Positions 8,787 to 17,468 of a stretch of DNA of 64,000 nucleotides are shown in pieces (the first letter of the stretch is position 1; every line of letters begins with the position of its first letter). Source of the stretch: CAZMGV01 sp964565925. GTDB taxonomy: Bacteria; JAGRBM01; JAHCIT01. Position numbers and translations under genes: made by a program. Location of the stretch: NCBI GenBank assembly GCA_964565925.1, contig CAZMGV010000004.1, positions 208,589-272,588 of the forward strand, read 5' to 3'. Under the pieces are notes generated by a model. It saw only the letters and a program-made list of their open reading frames with translations, ran no database searches and was not told where the DNA came from.

Positions 8787-10468
8787 TGCACCAGCCCCGA
8801 TCCGCGCTGATAACGACCGGGTTTATCCCGGCCGCCCTGATCCTCTTCTGCAGCGGATGCAACTGGTTCAGCCGCCAGGAAACCCCTGATATCCCGCTTA
8901 CGCATCGGGCGGTGGCGACTAACAGCTCGCTGGCGACCGTCGCCGCCTCCAACGTGCTCTCAGCCGGCGGCACTGCCGCCGATGCGGCAGTCGCGGCGGC
9001 GCTCATGCTGAATGTCGCTGAACCCTGGAACTCCGGACTTGGCGGAGGCGGATTCGCGCTCGTTTATGAACCGCGGTCCGGCGGTATTACGTCGCTCGAT
9101 TTCCGGGAGACCGCTCCCGCCGCACTTGATACCAAAGTGCTCGAAAAGGCCGCCGCCGCAAATCCGAACGCACTCACAGATGGCCCACTGGCCGCCGCCG
9201 TTCCCGGGCTGTGGCCCGGCCTGCTTGAACTCCATCGCCGTTTCGGCAAGCTGCCGCTGAAAGAGATCACCCGCTGGGCCGCTGGCGTAGCCGAAAGCGG
9301 TTTCCCCGTGTCGGCCTCCTATCAGAACCGTTGCCTGTTCAGGCACGACGTGCTGGCCGCCGATCCGGAGGCAAAACGGATATTCCTGAAACCCGACGGC
9401 ACCTGCCCCGAAACCGGCTGGACTCTGACCCAGTCGGAACTATCGGCACTCCTGAAAAAACTGGGTTCTGACGACAAGCCTGAACTCTGGACCAGCCTCG
9501 TCGCCGGCGCACTCGCGGCTCGCCTGAACCCGTCAGGCAATGCGCTATCGGCGGAGGATGTCCGGAACTACCGACCCAAAGAGCGCGAGCCGATACGCGG
9601 GAAATTCCGGGACCGCGAAATTGTCTCGATGGGGCCACCGTCATCGGGAGGAAGCCTTGTGATCGAACTCCTCCAGACGTACGAGGCAGCGGGCACTCTT
9701 TATCCCGATGCGAGCCCGGGATTTCTCTGGGTCGAAGCGTCGCGGCTCGCGTTTTTTGACCGGGCGAAGCTGCTCGGCGACCCCGATTTCGTAAAGGTCC
9801 CGGTAAAAACACTGGCCTCTCCGGCCTATGCCGCGTCGCAGGCCAGGCGGATCACCCCCGGTTCGCCGCTGCCGCTCCCCGATGCAGACCGGTCACCGGC
9901 CGAGGGACTGGAGACAACGCATCTCTCGGTCATCGACGGCGAAGGGATGGCCGTGTCGATGACTCTCTCGATCAACACGCCGTTCGGATCCGGCGTCGTC
10001 ATTCCCGGCACCGGCGTGCTGCTCAACAATCATATGGACGATTTCTACGTGAACCGGCCCAACAGCTACGGACTCGTGGGCAACGACCGGAATGCCCCGC
10101 TCCCCGGCAAGCGGCCGCTATCCAGCATGTCACCAACCTTCGTACTGAAAGACGGCAAGCTGGTGGCAGCGCTGGGCTCCCCCGGCGGCAGCCGCATACC
10201 CACGGCGGTCGCCTGGGTAATCCGCGAACTGATCGACAACGGCGCCGACGGGCGGTCGGCGGTCTGCACTCCCCGGATGCACCACCAGTGGCGGCCCGAC
10301 ACACTGTCCGTCGAGGACGGATTCGCGCCCGCCCCGTTCCAGAAAATGGGTTACACGACCTCGAAGCCGCTCATGGAGATCGGCAACGTCCAGATGGTTC
10401 TCAAAACCCCCACCGGCTGGCGCGGCTATTCCGACTGCCGTGGTGACGGGATCGGCTGGGAAGAGTAG
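8786..10468 (+). CDS. ggt: Gamma-glutamyltransferase, lipoprotein form
   Basis: About 560 residues. The N-terminus carries a signal peptide ending in FCSGC, a lipobox, so the enzyme is likely attached to a membrane in the envelope. Family motifs in order: SAGGTAADAAVAAALMLNV, NSGLGGGGFALVY, GPPSSGG, the autoprocessing site TTHLSV (nucleophile threonine near residue 377), PLSSMSPTFV and ALGSPGGSRIP. The enzyme cleaves itself and transfers or hydrolyses gamma-glutamyl groups, typically of glutathione. The preferred start is the ATG that overlaps the previous stop (GTGATG); a GTG lies one codon earlier. The next gene starts 2 bases after the stop. Confidence 0.92.
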   Translation: MHQPRSALITTGFIPAALILFCSGCNWFSRQETPDIPLTHRAVATNSSLATVAASNVLSAGGTAADAAVAAALMLNVAEPWNSGLGGGGFALVYEPRSGGITSLDFRETAPAALDTKVLEKAAAANPNALTDGPLAAAVPGLWPGLLELHRRFGKLPLKEITRWAAGVAESGFPVSASYQNRCLFRHDVLAADPEAKRIFLKPDGTCPETGWTLTQSELSALLKKLGSDDKPELWTSLVAGALAARLNPSGNALSAEDVRNYRPKEREPIRGKFRDREIVSMGPPSSGGSLVIELLQTYEAAGTLYPDASPGFLWVEASRLAFFDRAKLLGDPDFVKVPVKTLASPAYAASQARRITPGSPLPLPDADRSPAEGLETTHLSVIDGEGMAVSMTLSINTPFGSGVVIPGTGVLLNNHMDDFYVNRPNSYGLVGNDRNAPLPGKRPLSSMSPTFVLKDGKLVAALGSPGGSRIPTAVAWVIRELIDNGADGRSAVCTPRMHHQWRPDTLSVEDGFAPAPFQKMGYTTSKPLMEIGNVQMVLKTPTGWRGYSDCRGDGIGWEE

Positions 10469-10470
10469 CG

Positions 10471-11637
10471 ATGGTCTGCCATCTGACGACCAGCTACCCG
10501 ACGGCCCGCGTCCCCTATGCAGGCCATTTCATCCGGGCGCTGGCCGCCGCACAGAAGCAGGCCGGCATTTCCGTATCGGTAATCGCACCGGAAGCGGAAC
10601 GAATCGATGTGGACCGAAGCGGCGTGAAACAGGTCGATGCACATCCGGAAAACGGAAACGTGCCCGTCACCGGATTCACGGCACCGGCGGCTCTGGACGC
10701 GGCAGGCGGACTCAAGGCGCTGCTGGAACAGGACCGGTTCATGGCGCTCGCTTCGGCACCCGCACTCGGACTGAACATGCTGGCTTCGGTGCTGGGCACT
10801 GCCCGCCGTGCCGAAGTCATCCATGCCCACTGGCTGACTCCGTCGGGGGCCGTTGCGCTGGCCGCCCGCGGGCTGGTCGGTGTCCCGGCGGTGGTGACCG
10901 CCCGGGGCAGCGACGTCGCACTGCTGGAAAGCAGTCCTGCAGGGCGGCTGTTCGCACGGATGTTCAAAAAAATTCCCGTCGCCGCCGTGTCCGCACCGCT
11001 GGCGGCCAGACTCCGGGCACTCGGTTTCGAGCGGGTCCGCACAATCGAGCAGCCACTCTCAGTCGCTCATCTGCCTGCCTGGCCGTCCAGTGGCCGCGAG
11101 CCAAACCGGCTTCTGTGGGTCGGCTCGCTCGTTGCTGATAAAAATGCCGGTCTGGCCATCCGGGCGGTCGCTGCTTTCCCCGATGTCATGCTGGAGGTCG
11201 TGGGGGACGGACCCGAACGGCAAACCCTTGAGAAGCTTGCCCGGGACAGCCGCGTCGAAGACCGGGTGATTTTTCACGGTTCCGTGTCACCGGACAGTGT
11301 CGCCGGTTTTCACCGGGCCGCGGGGGCGCTCCTGTTCACCTCGCTCAAAGAAGGCCGCCCCAACGCGGTGCTCGAAGCCGCGTGGCTGGGAACGCCGGTC
11401 ATCGCCTCGGCCATTCCGGCAGTGACGGAGTTCGGCGGGCTTCGACGGGCGGTCAGACTGTATGAACCGGGATCGCTGGACGGACTCATCGCCGCCATCC
11501 GCAGTCACCTTGCAAGACCCGCCGGCTCCAGAGAATTCGCGGAGCGGGCCAAAGAATCGCTCGACCTGCCGTCCTGGCCTGAAACGGTCCGGAGTTATTC
11601 CGAAATGTACCGGTCGGCCCGGGCACTCACGGCTTAG
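10471..11637 (+). CDS. Family 4 glycosyltransferase
   Basis: 388 residues with two Rossmann-like halves. The N-terminal half begins VCHLTTSYPTARVPYAGHF and contains EVIHAHWLTPSG. The C-terminal half has LLWVGSLVADKN, VGDGPERQTLE and the EX7E nucleotide-sugar motif EGRPNAVLEAAWLGTPVIAS. This is the GT-B, GT4 pattern of retaining transferases that build cell-surface polysaccharides or glycolipids. Donor and acceptor are not predictable. It is spaced like an operon partner of the gamma-glutamyltransferase gene. Its last 11 bases overlap the end of the convergent TPR gene. Confidence 0.88.
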   Translation: MVCHLTTSYPTARVPYAGHFIRALAAAQKQAGISVSVIAPEAERIDVDRSGVKQVDAHPENGNVPVTGFTAPAALDAAGGLKALLEQDRFMALASAPALGLNMLASVLGTARRAEVIHAHWLTPSGAVALAARGLVGVPAVVTARGSDVALLESSPAGRLFARMFKKIPVAAVSAPLAARLRALGFERVRTIEQPLSVAHLPAWPSSGREPNRLLWVGSLVADKNAGLAIRAVAAFPDVMLEVVGDGPERQTLEKLARDSRVEDRVIFHGSVSPDSVAGFHRAAGALLFTSLKEGRPNAVLEAAWLGTPVIASAIPAVTEFGGLRRAVRLYEPGSLDGLIAAIRSHLARPAGSREFAERAKESLDLPSWPETVRSYSEMYRSARALTA

Positions 11638-12694
11638 TCGCGGTGTTCATCTCGGCAAGCGTGTCCTGGTACTGTTCCGCCTTCGGGAGTTCGCGGGCGG
11701 CCTGCTCGACCAGTTCAATGCCTTCCTTCGACTTGCCCTGATTGAACAGGATGACACCGAGAGCGTATTTGACCTGCGGCAACTTGGGATTTTTCGCCAG
11801 TGCGTTGCGGTAGATGTCCGCCGCCTCGTCCAGCTTGCTGTCGGTTTCGTAGAGCTCGCCCCAGAGGGTGATTGAATCGGCATTTGTCGGTTCAATTTCA
11901 AATACCGTCTTGTACGTCTGCTCCTGCCCCGGCCGGTTGTGCGCCTTCCAGTAGAGCTGGGCCACGTTCATCAGCGCTTTGGTGTTCTTGTCTGCCACGA
12001 GACCGTCAATATAAGGCTTCGTCTCCGCGTCCCGCCTCGCCTGGATCAGGGTCTCAAGCGCCAGCATCGAAATCTGCTCCCGCACCGCCCGGAGCTTGAA
12101 ACCAAACTGCTTCTCGGAAATGTCGACCTCCTTCAGGGCCGCCTCGGCATCTTTCAGCGCGCCATCGGTATCTCCCTTGGTGAGCCGGGCACGGGCACGC
12201 TTCTGGTATAGCGTTTCGAGCGATGTGCGGGCATTTTCATACGCCGGGTCCAGTTCCAGCGCCGCGCGGTAACCCTTCTCCGCGGTGTCGAACTCATTCC
12301 CCTGTTCGTACAGATAGGCGAGGTTGAAATGAACGGCGGTCGCCAGATTTTTCAGGTCCGGGTAATCGGCAGCGATCTTTCCGCTGGCCGCCTCCAGATG
12401 CGCCTTCGCCTTGCCGGTATCGTCGTCAAGATAGGCAAGACCGATCCGTGCCTCGATCAGCCCGTCGCTGCATTTCTGGGGGATCAGGCTTTCAAGTCCC
12501 TTGCGGGCTTTCGCCAGCCCCTTCTCGCCCTTTTCCAGCGTGGCCAGGTCGTCCTTCGCCTTCTTCAGGCAGTCGGCCGAAACTTTCCCCTTGTTACGTG
12601 CCGCATAGGCCTCCGCATCGCCGGCGGATACCGGACGTGCGGAACAGATAAAAGCGCCAGTCGCTACCAGCGCGGCCAGATTTCCTTTGGTCAT
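11627..12694 (-). CDS. Exported TPR-repeat protein
   Basis: 355 residues. A signal peptide (about residues 1-22, ending ARPVSA-GD) is followed by at least six tetratricopeptide-like helical pairs. Clear units are HFNLAYLYEQGNEFDTAEKGYRAALELDP, NVAQLYWKAHNRPGQEQTYKTVFEIEP and EAADIYRNALAKNPKLPQVKYALGVILFNQGK read as overlapping segments. TPR proteins serve as protein-contact scaffolds, and no enzyme domain is present. The open frame extends far upstream into the antisense of tmk, but ATG 12694 has AGGAG at correct spacing and a signal peptide directly after it. It is divergent from tmk with 63 bases between the starts. Confidence 0.85.
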   Translation of the reverse strand: MTKGNLAALVATGAFICSARPVSAGDAEAYAARNKGKVSADCLKKAKDDLATLEKGEKGLAKARKGLESLIPQKCSDGLIEARIGLAYLDDDTGKAKAHLEAASGKIAADYPDLKNLATAVHFNLAYLYEQGNEFDTAEKGYRAALELDPAYENARTSLETLYQKRARARLTKGDTDGALKDAEAALKEVDISEKQFGFKLRAVREQISMLALETLIQARRDAETKPYIDGLVADKNTKALMNVAQLYWKAHNRPGQEQTYKTVFEIEPTNADSITLWGELYETDSKLDEAADIYRNALAKNPKLPQVKYALGVILFNQGKSKEGIELVEQAARELPKAEQYQDTLAEMNTATKP

Positions 12695-12757
12695 TCGTAT
12701 CGCTCCTGCCCCACAGCCTTGCCCACAGCCCCGTTTCCGTCGCATGATCCCGCTTCG

Positions 12758-13444
12758 ATGAACCCGTCCCCGGTACCACCGCCGACCCATCCGCTCAAGC
12801 AGCTGCCCCGGGGCCTGCTGATTGCGTACGAAGGTATCGACGGCAGCGGCAAGACCACTCAGAGCAAACTGGCCGCCGACAGGCTTCGGGAGATGGGCTA
12901 CCCGGTCCACTGGACCAGAGAGCCCACCGATGGGCCTTATGGCAAAGAGATTAGACGGCTCGTGAACGAGGGAAAAGCCGATAACGGCGAAGAGGTATTC
13001 CGGCTGTTCCACGAAGACCGCAAGGAGCATTCGGCGCAGGAACTGTTCCCCCGGCTGGTGAACAACCAGATCGTCATCACCGACCGGTACTATTTTTCGA
13101 GTTACGCCTATCAGGGAGCGATGGGAGTAGACCCGGACACGATCCTTGAGCTGAGCGAAAAAGCGTTCCCCAAGCCCGATCTTGTCGTCTGGATCGACGT
13201 GCCTGTCGATACCGCGCTGGAACGGATCCGCGCGTCGCGTCCGCATGGCTTCGACAGTTTCGAGAAGAAAGAGTTTCTCGAGAAGGTGCGGTCCAATTAC
13301 GCCCGCTTCCGGCAGCGGGACAACTGGTACTGGATTGAACCGGCCCTTACCCTGGAACAGGGCGTGCGCACCGCCGTCTCGCGAATCGAGTCGGTCATCG
13401 CCAGGTCAAAAACCGAGCAGCGGCCGTTCATTCCGGGCCGGTAA
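12758..13444 (+). CDS. tmk: Thymidylate kinase
   Basis: 228 residues. The P-loop YEGIDGSGKTTQ sits near residues 24-35, later than usual because of a proline-rich N-terminal extension of about 17 residues. The DR(Y/S) substrate motif appears as ITDRYYFSSYAYQGA, and VWIDVPVDTALERI and RPHGFDSFEKKEFLEKV mark the following strand and lid region. The enzyme phosphorylates dTMP to dTDP. The lid is short and has a single clear basic cluster (ERIRASRPHG). The ATG was chosen by the P-loop distance; the longer open frame is antisense to the TPR gene. It converges with prpE, 5 bases apart. Confidence 0.88.
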   Translation: MNPSPVPPPTHPLKQLPRGLLIAYEGIDGSGKTTQSKLAADRLREMGYPVHWTREPTDGPYGKEIRRLVNEGKADNGEEVFRLFHEDRKEHSAQELFPRLVNNQIVITDRYYFSSYAYQGAMGVDPDTILELSEKAFPKPDLVVWIDVPVDTALERIRASRPHGFDSFEKKEFLEKVRSNYARFRQRDNWYWIEPALTLEQGVRTAVSRIESVIARSKTEQRPFIPGR

Positions 13445-13449
13445 GCCGC

Positions 13450-15321
13450 TCAGCCCTTCTTCACCGCTTCCAGCGAACCCGGATCGTCGAGTGTCGTGAG
13501 GTCGCCAGGGTCCCGGCCCTCGGCAATCGCCTGGATGCTGCGGCGGAGCAGCTTGCCGGATCGGGTCTTGGGCAGCGCAATGACGAGATGCACTTTCCCC
13601 GGCCGGGCAATGGCGCCCAGCAGTTCGACCACCTTGTCGGAGATCTGCTTCTCCAGTGACGCCGTATCGGGATGGGTGAGCCGGGATTTCAGCACCACGA
13701 AGGCGTGCGGCATCTGCCCCTTGATCGCGTCGTGTACGCCGACAACGGCCACTTCCGCCACGGCGGGGTGCGCGCTCACGGCTTCCTCGATCTCGCGGGT
13801 ACCCAGACGGTGTCCGGCCACGTTGATGACGTCATCCGAGCGCCCGAGAATGAAGAAATAGCCGTCGGCGTCCCGGACGGCCCAGTCGAAAGTCGAATAG
13901 ACCAGTTCCGGGTAGTTGGAGAAATATCCGGCCACAAACCGTTCGTCGTTACCCCAGATGGTCGAGAGACAGCCCGGCGGAAGCGGTGGCTCGATCACGA
14001 GTACGCCTTTCTCCGAGGGCAGCACCTCGACGCCCGTTTTCTCATGCACCTGCTTCACCTTGAAACCGGGCGCAGGAAACCCCGGCGATCCCGGTTTCAC
14101 CTTCTTGAGGTCCACACCCGGCAGGTAGGTCAGGATCGACCAGCCGGTTTCGGTCTGCCAGTAGTGGTCCATGACCGGGACGCCGAGCCCGTCGCCGATC
14201 CAGCGGGCGGTCGGCTCGTCGAGCGGCTCGCCGGCCAGAAACAGATACCGGAGCGACTTGAGATCATACTGCTTGAGGAATTTCGGGTCTTCCTTCTTCA
14301 GCACCCGGATCGCCGTGGGCGAGGAAAACATCGTCGTGACCTTCCGGTCCTGCACTATCTTCCACCAGATACCGGGATCGGGCCGGACCGGAAGCCCTTC
14401 GTAGACAATCGTCGTCATTCCGTGGAGCAGCGGCGCATAAACAATATAGGAATGTCCGACCACCCAGCCGATGTCCGAAGTGGTGAACATCGTTTCGCCG
14501 GGTTTTGCTCCATAGACGTATTCCATGGAGGCCGCGAGCGCGACCGTGTAGCCACCGGTGTCGCGCTGGACGCCTTTGGGCTTTCCCGTCGTTCCGGACG
14601 TGTAGAGGATATAGCTGGGCTCCGAAGATTCGAGCCAGACACAGGGGACATCAGCGCCCAGATGCTTTTCACGGAGCGAGGCGTAGTCCACGTCGCGCCG
14701 GGGCGTCGGCGTGAGATCCGGGTCGAGCCCCCGGCGGCAGAGCAGGACCTTTTCCGGCGGATGGGTGGCGAGCCGGACGGCCTCCTCGACCAGATGCTTG
14801 TAGGGGATGAACTTTCCGGCCCGCATGCCGCCGTCGGAAGTGACCAGCAGCTTCGGCCGCGCGTCGTCGATCCGGCTCGCCAGGTTCGGCGCGGCGAATC
14901 CGCCGAATACCACCGAATGGATCGCCCCGATCCGCACGCAGGCGAGCATCGCGAAGATCGCCTCGGGGATCATCGGCATGTAGATGATGATGCGGTCGCC
15001 TTTTTCGACGCCCAGCTCCCGCATGGTGGCGGCCATGGCGCACACTTCCCGGTGCAGTTCCCGGTAGGTATAGGACAGCTCCCGGCCGGTTTCTGTCGAG
15101 ATATATACGACCGCCGCCTGGTCCGAACGGTCTTTCAGATGCCGGTCGACCGCGTTGTAGCAGAGGTTTGTCTCGCCGCCGACAAACCATTTCGCAAACG
15201 GCGGGTTCGAGTAGTCGAGAATCTGCCGTGGCTGGCGGTTCCAGTGAATCCGCTTCGCCTCTTCGCGCCAGAACCCGTCGCGGTCGTCGATCGACCGCCG
15301 GTAAAACGATTCGTAATCCAT
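13450..15321 (-). CDS. prpE: Propionyl-CoA synthetase / short-chain acyl-CoA ligase
   Basis: 623 residues, full length for the acetyl/propionyl-CoA synthetase family. The N-terminal ACAS domain (YESFYRRSIDDRDGFW) precedes the AMP-binding core with YTSGTTGKPKGVQRDTGG, the version of the motif typical of PrpE. HYWQTETGW and the catalytic lysine in RSGKLLRRSI (K590), the usual target of acetylation control, follow. It activates propionate or acetate with ATP and CoA. A perfect 13-bp hairpin ends 2 bases before the ATG and contains the Shine-Dalgarno GGGAG in its 3' arm, so translation may depend on opening it. It is the last gene of a long leftward series. Confidence 0.9.
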   Translation of the reverse strand: MDYESFYRRSIDDRDGFWREEAKRIHWNRQPRQILDYSNPPFAKWFVGGETNLCYNAVDRHLKDRSDQAAVVYISTETGRELSYTYRELHREVCAMAATMRELGVEKGDRIIIYMPMIPEAIFAMLACVRIGAIHSVVFGGFAAPNLASRIDDARPKLLVTSDGGMRAGKFIPYKHLVEEAVRLATHPPEKVLLCRRGLDPDLTPTPRRDVDYASLREKHLGADVPCVWLESSEPSYILYTSGTTGKPKGVQRDTGGYTVALAASMEYVYGAKPGETMFTTSDIGWVVGHSYIVYAPLLHGMTTIVYEGLPVRPDPGIWWKIVQDRKVTTMFSSPTAIRVLKKEDPKFLKQYDLKSLRYLFLAGEPLDEPTARWIGDGLGVPVMDHYWQTETGWSILTYLPGVDLKKVKPGSPGFPAPGFKVKQVHEKTGVEVLPSEKGVLVIEPPLPPGCLSTIWGNDERFVAGYFSNYPELVYSTFDWAVRDADGYFFILGRSDDVINVAGHRLGTREIEEAVSAHPAVAEVAVVGVHDAIKGQMPHAFVVLKSRLTHPDTASLEKQISDKVVELLGAIARPGKVHLVIALPKTRSGKLLRRSIQAIAEGRDPGDLTTLDDPGSLEAVKKG

Positions 15322-15323
15322 GA

Positions 15324-15360
15324 CTAGACTCCCGGACCCTTAACGGTTCCGGGAGTCTAG
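15324..15360 (-). promoter_or_regulatory. Perfect hairpin that sequesters the prpE ribosome-binding site
   Basis: On the minus strand CTAGACTCCCGGA and TCCGGGAGTCTAG form an uninterrupted 13-bp stem with an 11-base loop. The 3' arm holds GGGAG, the only good Shine-Dalgarno for prpE, about 8 bases before its ATG. No T-run follows the stem, so a simple intrinsic terminator of the upstream gene is unlikely. A translation switch, RNA thermometer or processing site is possible. Confidence 0.5.
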
Positions 15361-15383
15361 GCGAAACCCGCCGCAAGTCGAGA

Positions 15384-15941
15384 TCACTTCCCGCAATGGG
15401 GAGGGAGCGGCAGGTAAGCCCCGATCTTCCTGAAAAACTCGAACGCCGCCGGGTCGCACTTCATACCGTCGATAATATGGGCCCCAAATGCTGCACCGCC
15501 GATCGCATACTGAAAGCCCAGCGCGGCCCCGCCGATTGCTACCGTTCCCACCGCCAGCCCGCCGAACGACCACCCCAGTCCCAGCGCCGCCCCTCCAAGG
15601 GCGACCAGCAGGCCGAGCGACAAGCCTCCCACCGACACCAGCCCCAGGGCAAGGCCGCCAAACGCAAACGCACCGACACTCAGATTACCGATGGCGATGA
15701 TGCCTTTCGCGATTTTCGGTTTCATTGTCACGGGATCAACGCCGGTGCAGATATGCACGACCGGCCAGCCGCCGATCTCGGCAGCGGATCTGTATTCGAA
15801 TCCAAAGATCACACCCTGTCCGACACAGCCGCGGCAGATCAGCTTCGGCTCGGACGCCGCCACGCAATCCCGGCATACGGCTTTCCCGCAGAGCGAGCAG
15901 ACCCCGACCGATTCCGTCTCCGTATGTACAAAACAGCGCAT
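15384..15941 (-). CDS. B-box-like zinc-finger protein with glycine-rich hydrophobic repeats
   Basis: 185 residues. The N-terminus reads MRCFVHTETESVGVCSLCGK-AVCRDC and then CRGC, a small cysteine/histidine zinc module like the B-box-type domain that opens many bacterial membrane proteins. Residues about 75-160 are a run of short repeats built on G-x-L-x-(L/V)-G (examples AFAFGGLALGLV, SVGGLSLGLLV, AVGTVAIGGAALG). This could be a glycine-zipper membrane segment or a beta-solenoid. The start was set at the ATG before the zinc finger rather than an upstream TTG. It lies between ompH and prpE on the same strand. Function unknown. Confidence 0.7.
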   Translation of the reverse strand: MRCFVHTETESVGVCSLCGKAVCRDCVAASEPKLICRGCVGQGVIFGFEYRSAAEIGGWPVVHICTGVDPVTMKPKIAKGIIAIGNLSVGAFAFGGLALGLVSVGGLSLGLLVALGGAALGLGWSFGGLAVGTVAIGGAALGFQYAIGGAAFGAHIIDGMKCDPAAFEFFRKIGAYLPLPPHCGK

Positions 15942-15994
15942 GGCGCCCAGTTTATCACGGAGCGGGTGCGTACGGGATGACAATTATTATGGCG

Positions 15995-16495
15995 TTACTT
16001 GTCGAACCGCTTGAGCAGTTCGTCGGATATATCGAGCGCCGGACCGACGTAGACGATGTTCACGGAGCTTTTCTCGAACACCACGTCGATATTCTTTTCG
16101 CGGGCGATCTGCTCGGTGAGTTCACGGAGCTTGGATACCACTTCGCCCGAAAGCTGCTCGTCCTTTCGCTTGATCTCTTCCTCGTAGTCGGCCGACTTGC
16201 GCTCGATCGTGCGCTGCTGGTTACGGAGCTGGTCTTCGCGCTCTGCGGACTGCTGCGGGGTCATGACGAGCCGCTTCTGGCGGTATTCGTCCGTGTCCTT
16301 CTCCAGGTCCGCCTGGAGCTTCATCAGCGCTTCCTTGCGGCGGTTCACTTCCTCCTCGATGGTCTGCCGGTGGGCTTTCCCCTTCTTGGAGGTGTTGATG
16401 ACCTTGTAGAAATCCACGACGGCGAACGTCGTCGCCCGGGCGGAGACCGCCGAGATCGAGAGAATCAGTGCAGCGAGCAGAAGTGTCTTTTTCAT
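15995..16495 (-). CDS. OmpH/Skp family periplasmic chaperone
   Basis: 166 residues. A signal peptide (MKKTLLLAALILSISAVSARA) is followed by FAVVDFYKVINTSKKGK, the start of the Skp body. A long charged coiled-coil arm spans roughly residues 45-125. The C-terminal IDVVFEKSSVNIVYVGPALDISDELLKRFDK returns to the body strands. Skp-type trimers hold unfolded outer-membrane proteins in the periplasm. The usual neighbours bamA and lpxD are absent; it sits 9 bases after the lipid kinase gene. AAGGAAAG stands before the ATG. Confidence 0.88.
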   Translation of the reverse strand: MKKTLLLAALILSISAVSARATTFAVVDFYKVINTSKKGKAHRQTIEEEVNRRKEALMKLQADLEKDTDEYRQKRLVMTPQQSAEREDQLRNQQRTIERKSADYEEEIKRKDEQLSGEVVSKLRELTEQIAREKNIDVVFEKSSVNIVYVGPALDISDELLKRFDK

Positions 16496-16504
16496 CGTCT
16501 TTCC

Positions 16505-17443
16505 TTAGTAGCCCTTGAGCCGGATCGCTCCGGGCAGGATCCTGAATTCGGCCGCGGTCTCTCCGGCATATTCGCCGTCGATATCGATGAGCACCCGTTC
16601 CGGGGAAGTCACCTTTACCTGATAGCCGCGGTAGCTTTTCACCTTGGGCAGCGTTCCAGCAAGCCCCTTATACACGAGCCGTCCGAGATTCGCCGCTTCC
16701 AGAATAGATAAATCCCCGGCACAGATAACGTCGAACTGGCCGTCGTCGAGCGCCGAATCCGGTGCGATCCGCATCCCGGCGCCAAACGCCCGTCCGTTGG
16801 CCACCGCGACCATGTAGAACTTTTCACCGTCGGCAACCGTTTTCCCGTCGATCTCGATCCGCATGGGCTGGTTCTTGTACGCAAGGCTGGCCCGGAAACT
16901 CCCCATTAAGAAGCTCGCCTTGCCGCCGAACGCCTTGGTCGTCTTGTTGACCGTATCGACAACGAGCCCGCCCACGCCCAGATCCGCGATGTTAATGAAA
17001 TACCGCTCGGCCGGAGCGCTCGCCACCGGCGTGATTTTCGCAAGGCCCACGTCCACCGCACGGGCGTCCCGGCCCCGGAAACGCTGGGCCGCCTGTTCGG
17101 TCTCTTTGGGAAAGTCATAGGCCTTGATAAAATCGCAGCCGGTCCCGCGGGAAAGAACTCCCAGCACCATTCCCTCTTTCACCGGACGGCCGTTCTCAAA
17201 ATACCCGTTCACGACCTCGTTCAGCGTTCCGTCGCCGCCCACGGCGAGAATCATCTCCGCGCCCTCTTTGATCGCCTCACGGGTGAGCTCGATCGCCTGG
17301 AGCGGCTTTGTGGTCGTCTTGACGCCGATCGGGCCGAGCGCGCTCTCGAAGGTCTTGCGGATCGAAGGCCACTGGTCCTTCGTGCGCCCGTTGGCGCTGT
17401 GCGGATTGACGATCGCCGTGGTCCGGAAGTTTTCGCCGCTCAT
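16505..17443 (-). CDS. Diacylglycerol/sphingosine kinase-like lipid kinase (YegS/LCB5 family)
   Basis: 312 residues. The kinase catalytic domain shows IVNPHSANGRT near the start, the nucleotide motif AVGGDGTLNEVVNG and LGVLSRGTGCDF, in the order expected for DAGK_cat proteins. The C-terminal beta-sandwich has INIADLGVGGLVVDTVN and ends with LIDIDGEYAGE. Members phosphorylate lipids with a free hydroxyl using ATP. It is the sixth gene of the glpA-glpB-AGPS-AGPS-GlpC series, which supports a glycerolipid or ether-lipid intermediate as substrate; that is inference. Confidence 0.88.
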   Translation of the reverse strand: MSGENFRTTAIVNPHSANGRTKDQWPSIRKTFESALGPIGVKTTTKPLQAIELTREAIKEGAEMILAVGGDGTLNEVVNGYFENGRPVKEGMVLGVLSRGTGCDFIKAYDFPKETEQAAQRFRGRDARAVDVGLAKITPVASAPAERYFINIADLGVGGLVVDTVNKTTKAFGGKASFLMGSFRASLAYKNQPMRIEIDGKTVADGEKFYMVAVANGRAFGAGMRIAPDSALDDGQFDVICAGDLSILEAANLGRLVYKGLAGTLPKVKSYRGYQVKVTSPERVLIDIDGEYAGETAAEFRILPGAIRLKGY

Positions 17444-17468
17444 ACTCTCTCCGCCTGCCGTCTTCCGG

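Noticed and set aside
12695..13246. Upstream extension of the TPR protein frame
   Set aside because: The extension lies antisense to tmk; the ATG at 12694 has a ribosome-binding site and a signal peptide.
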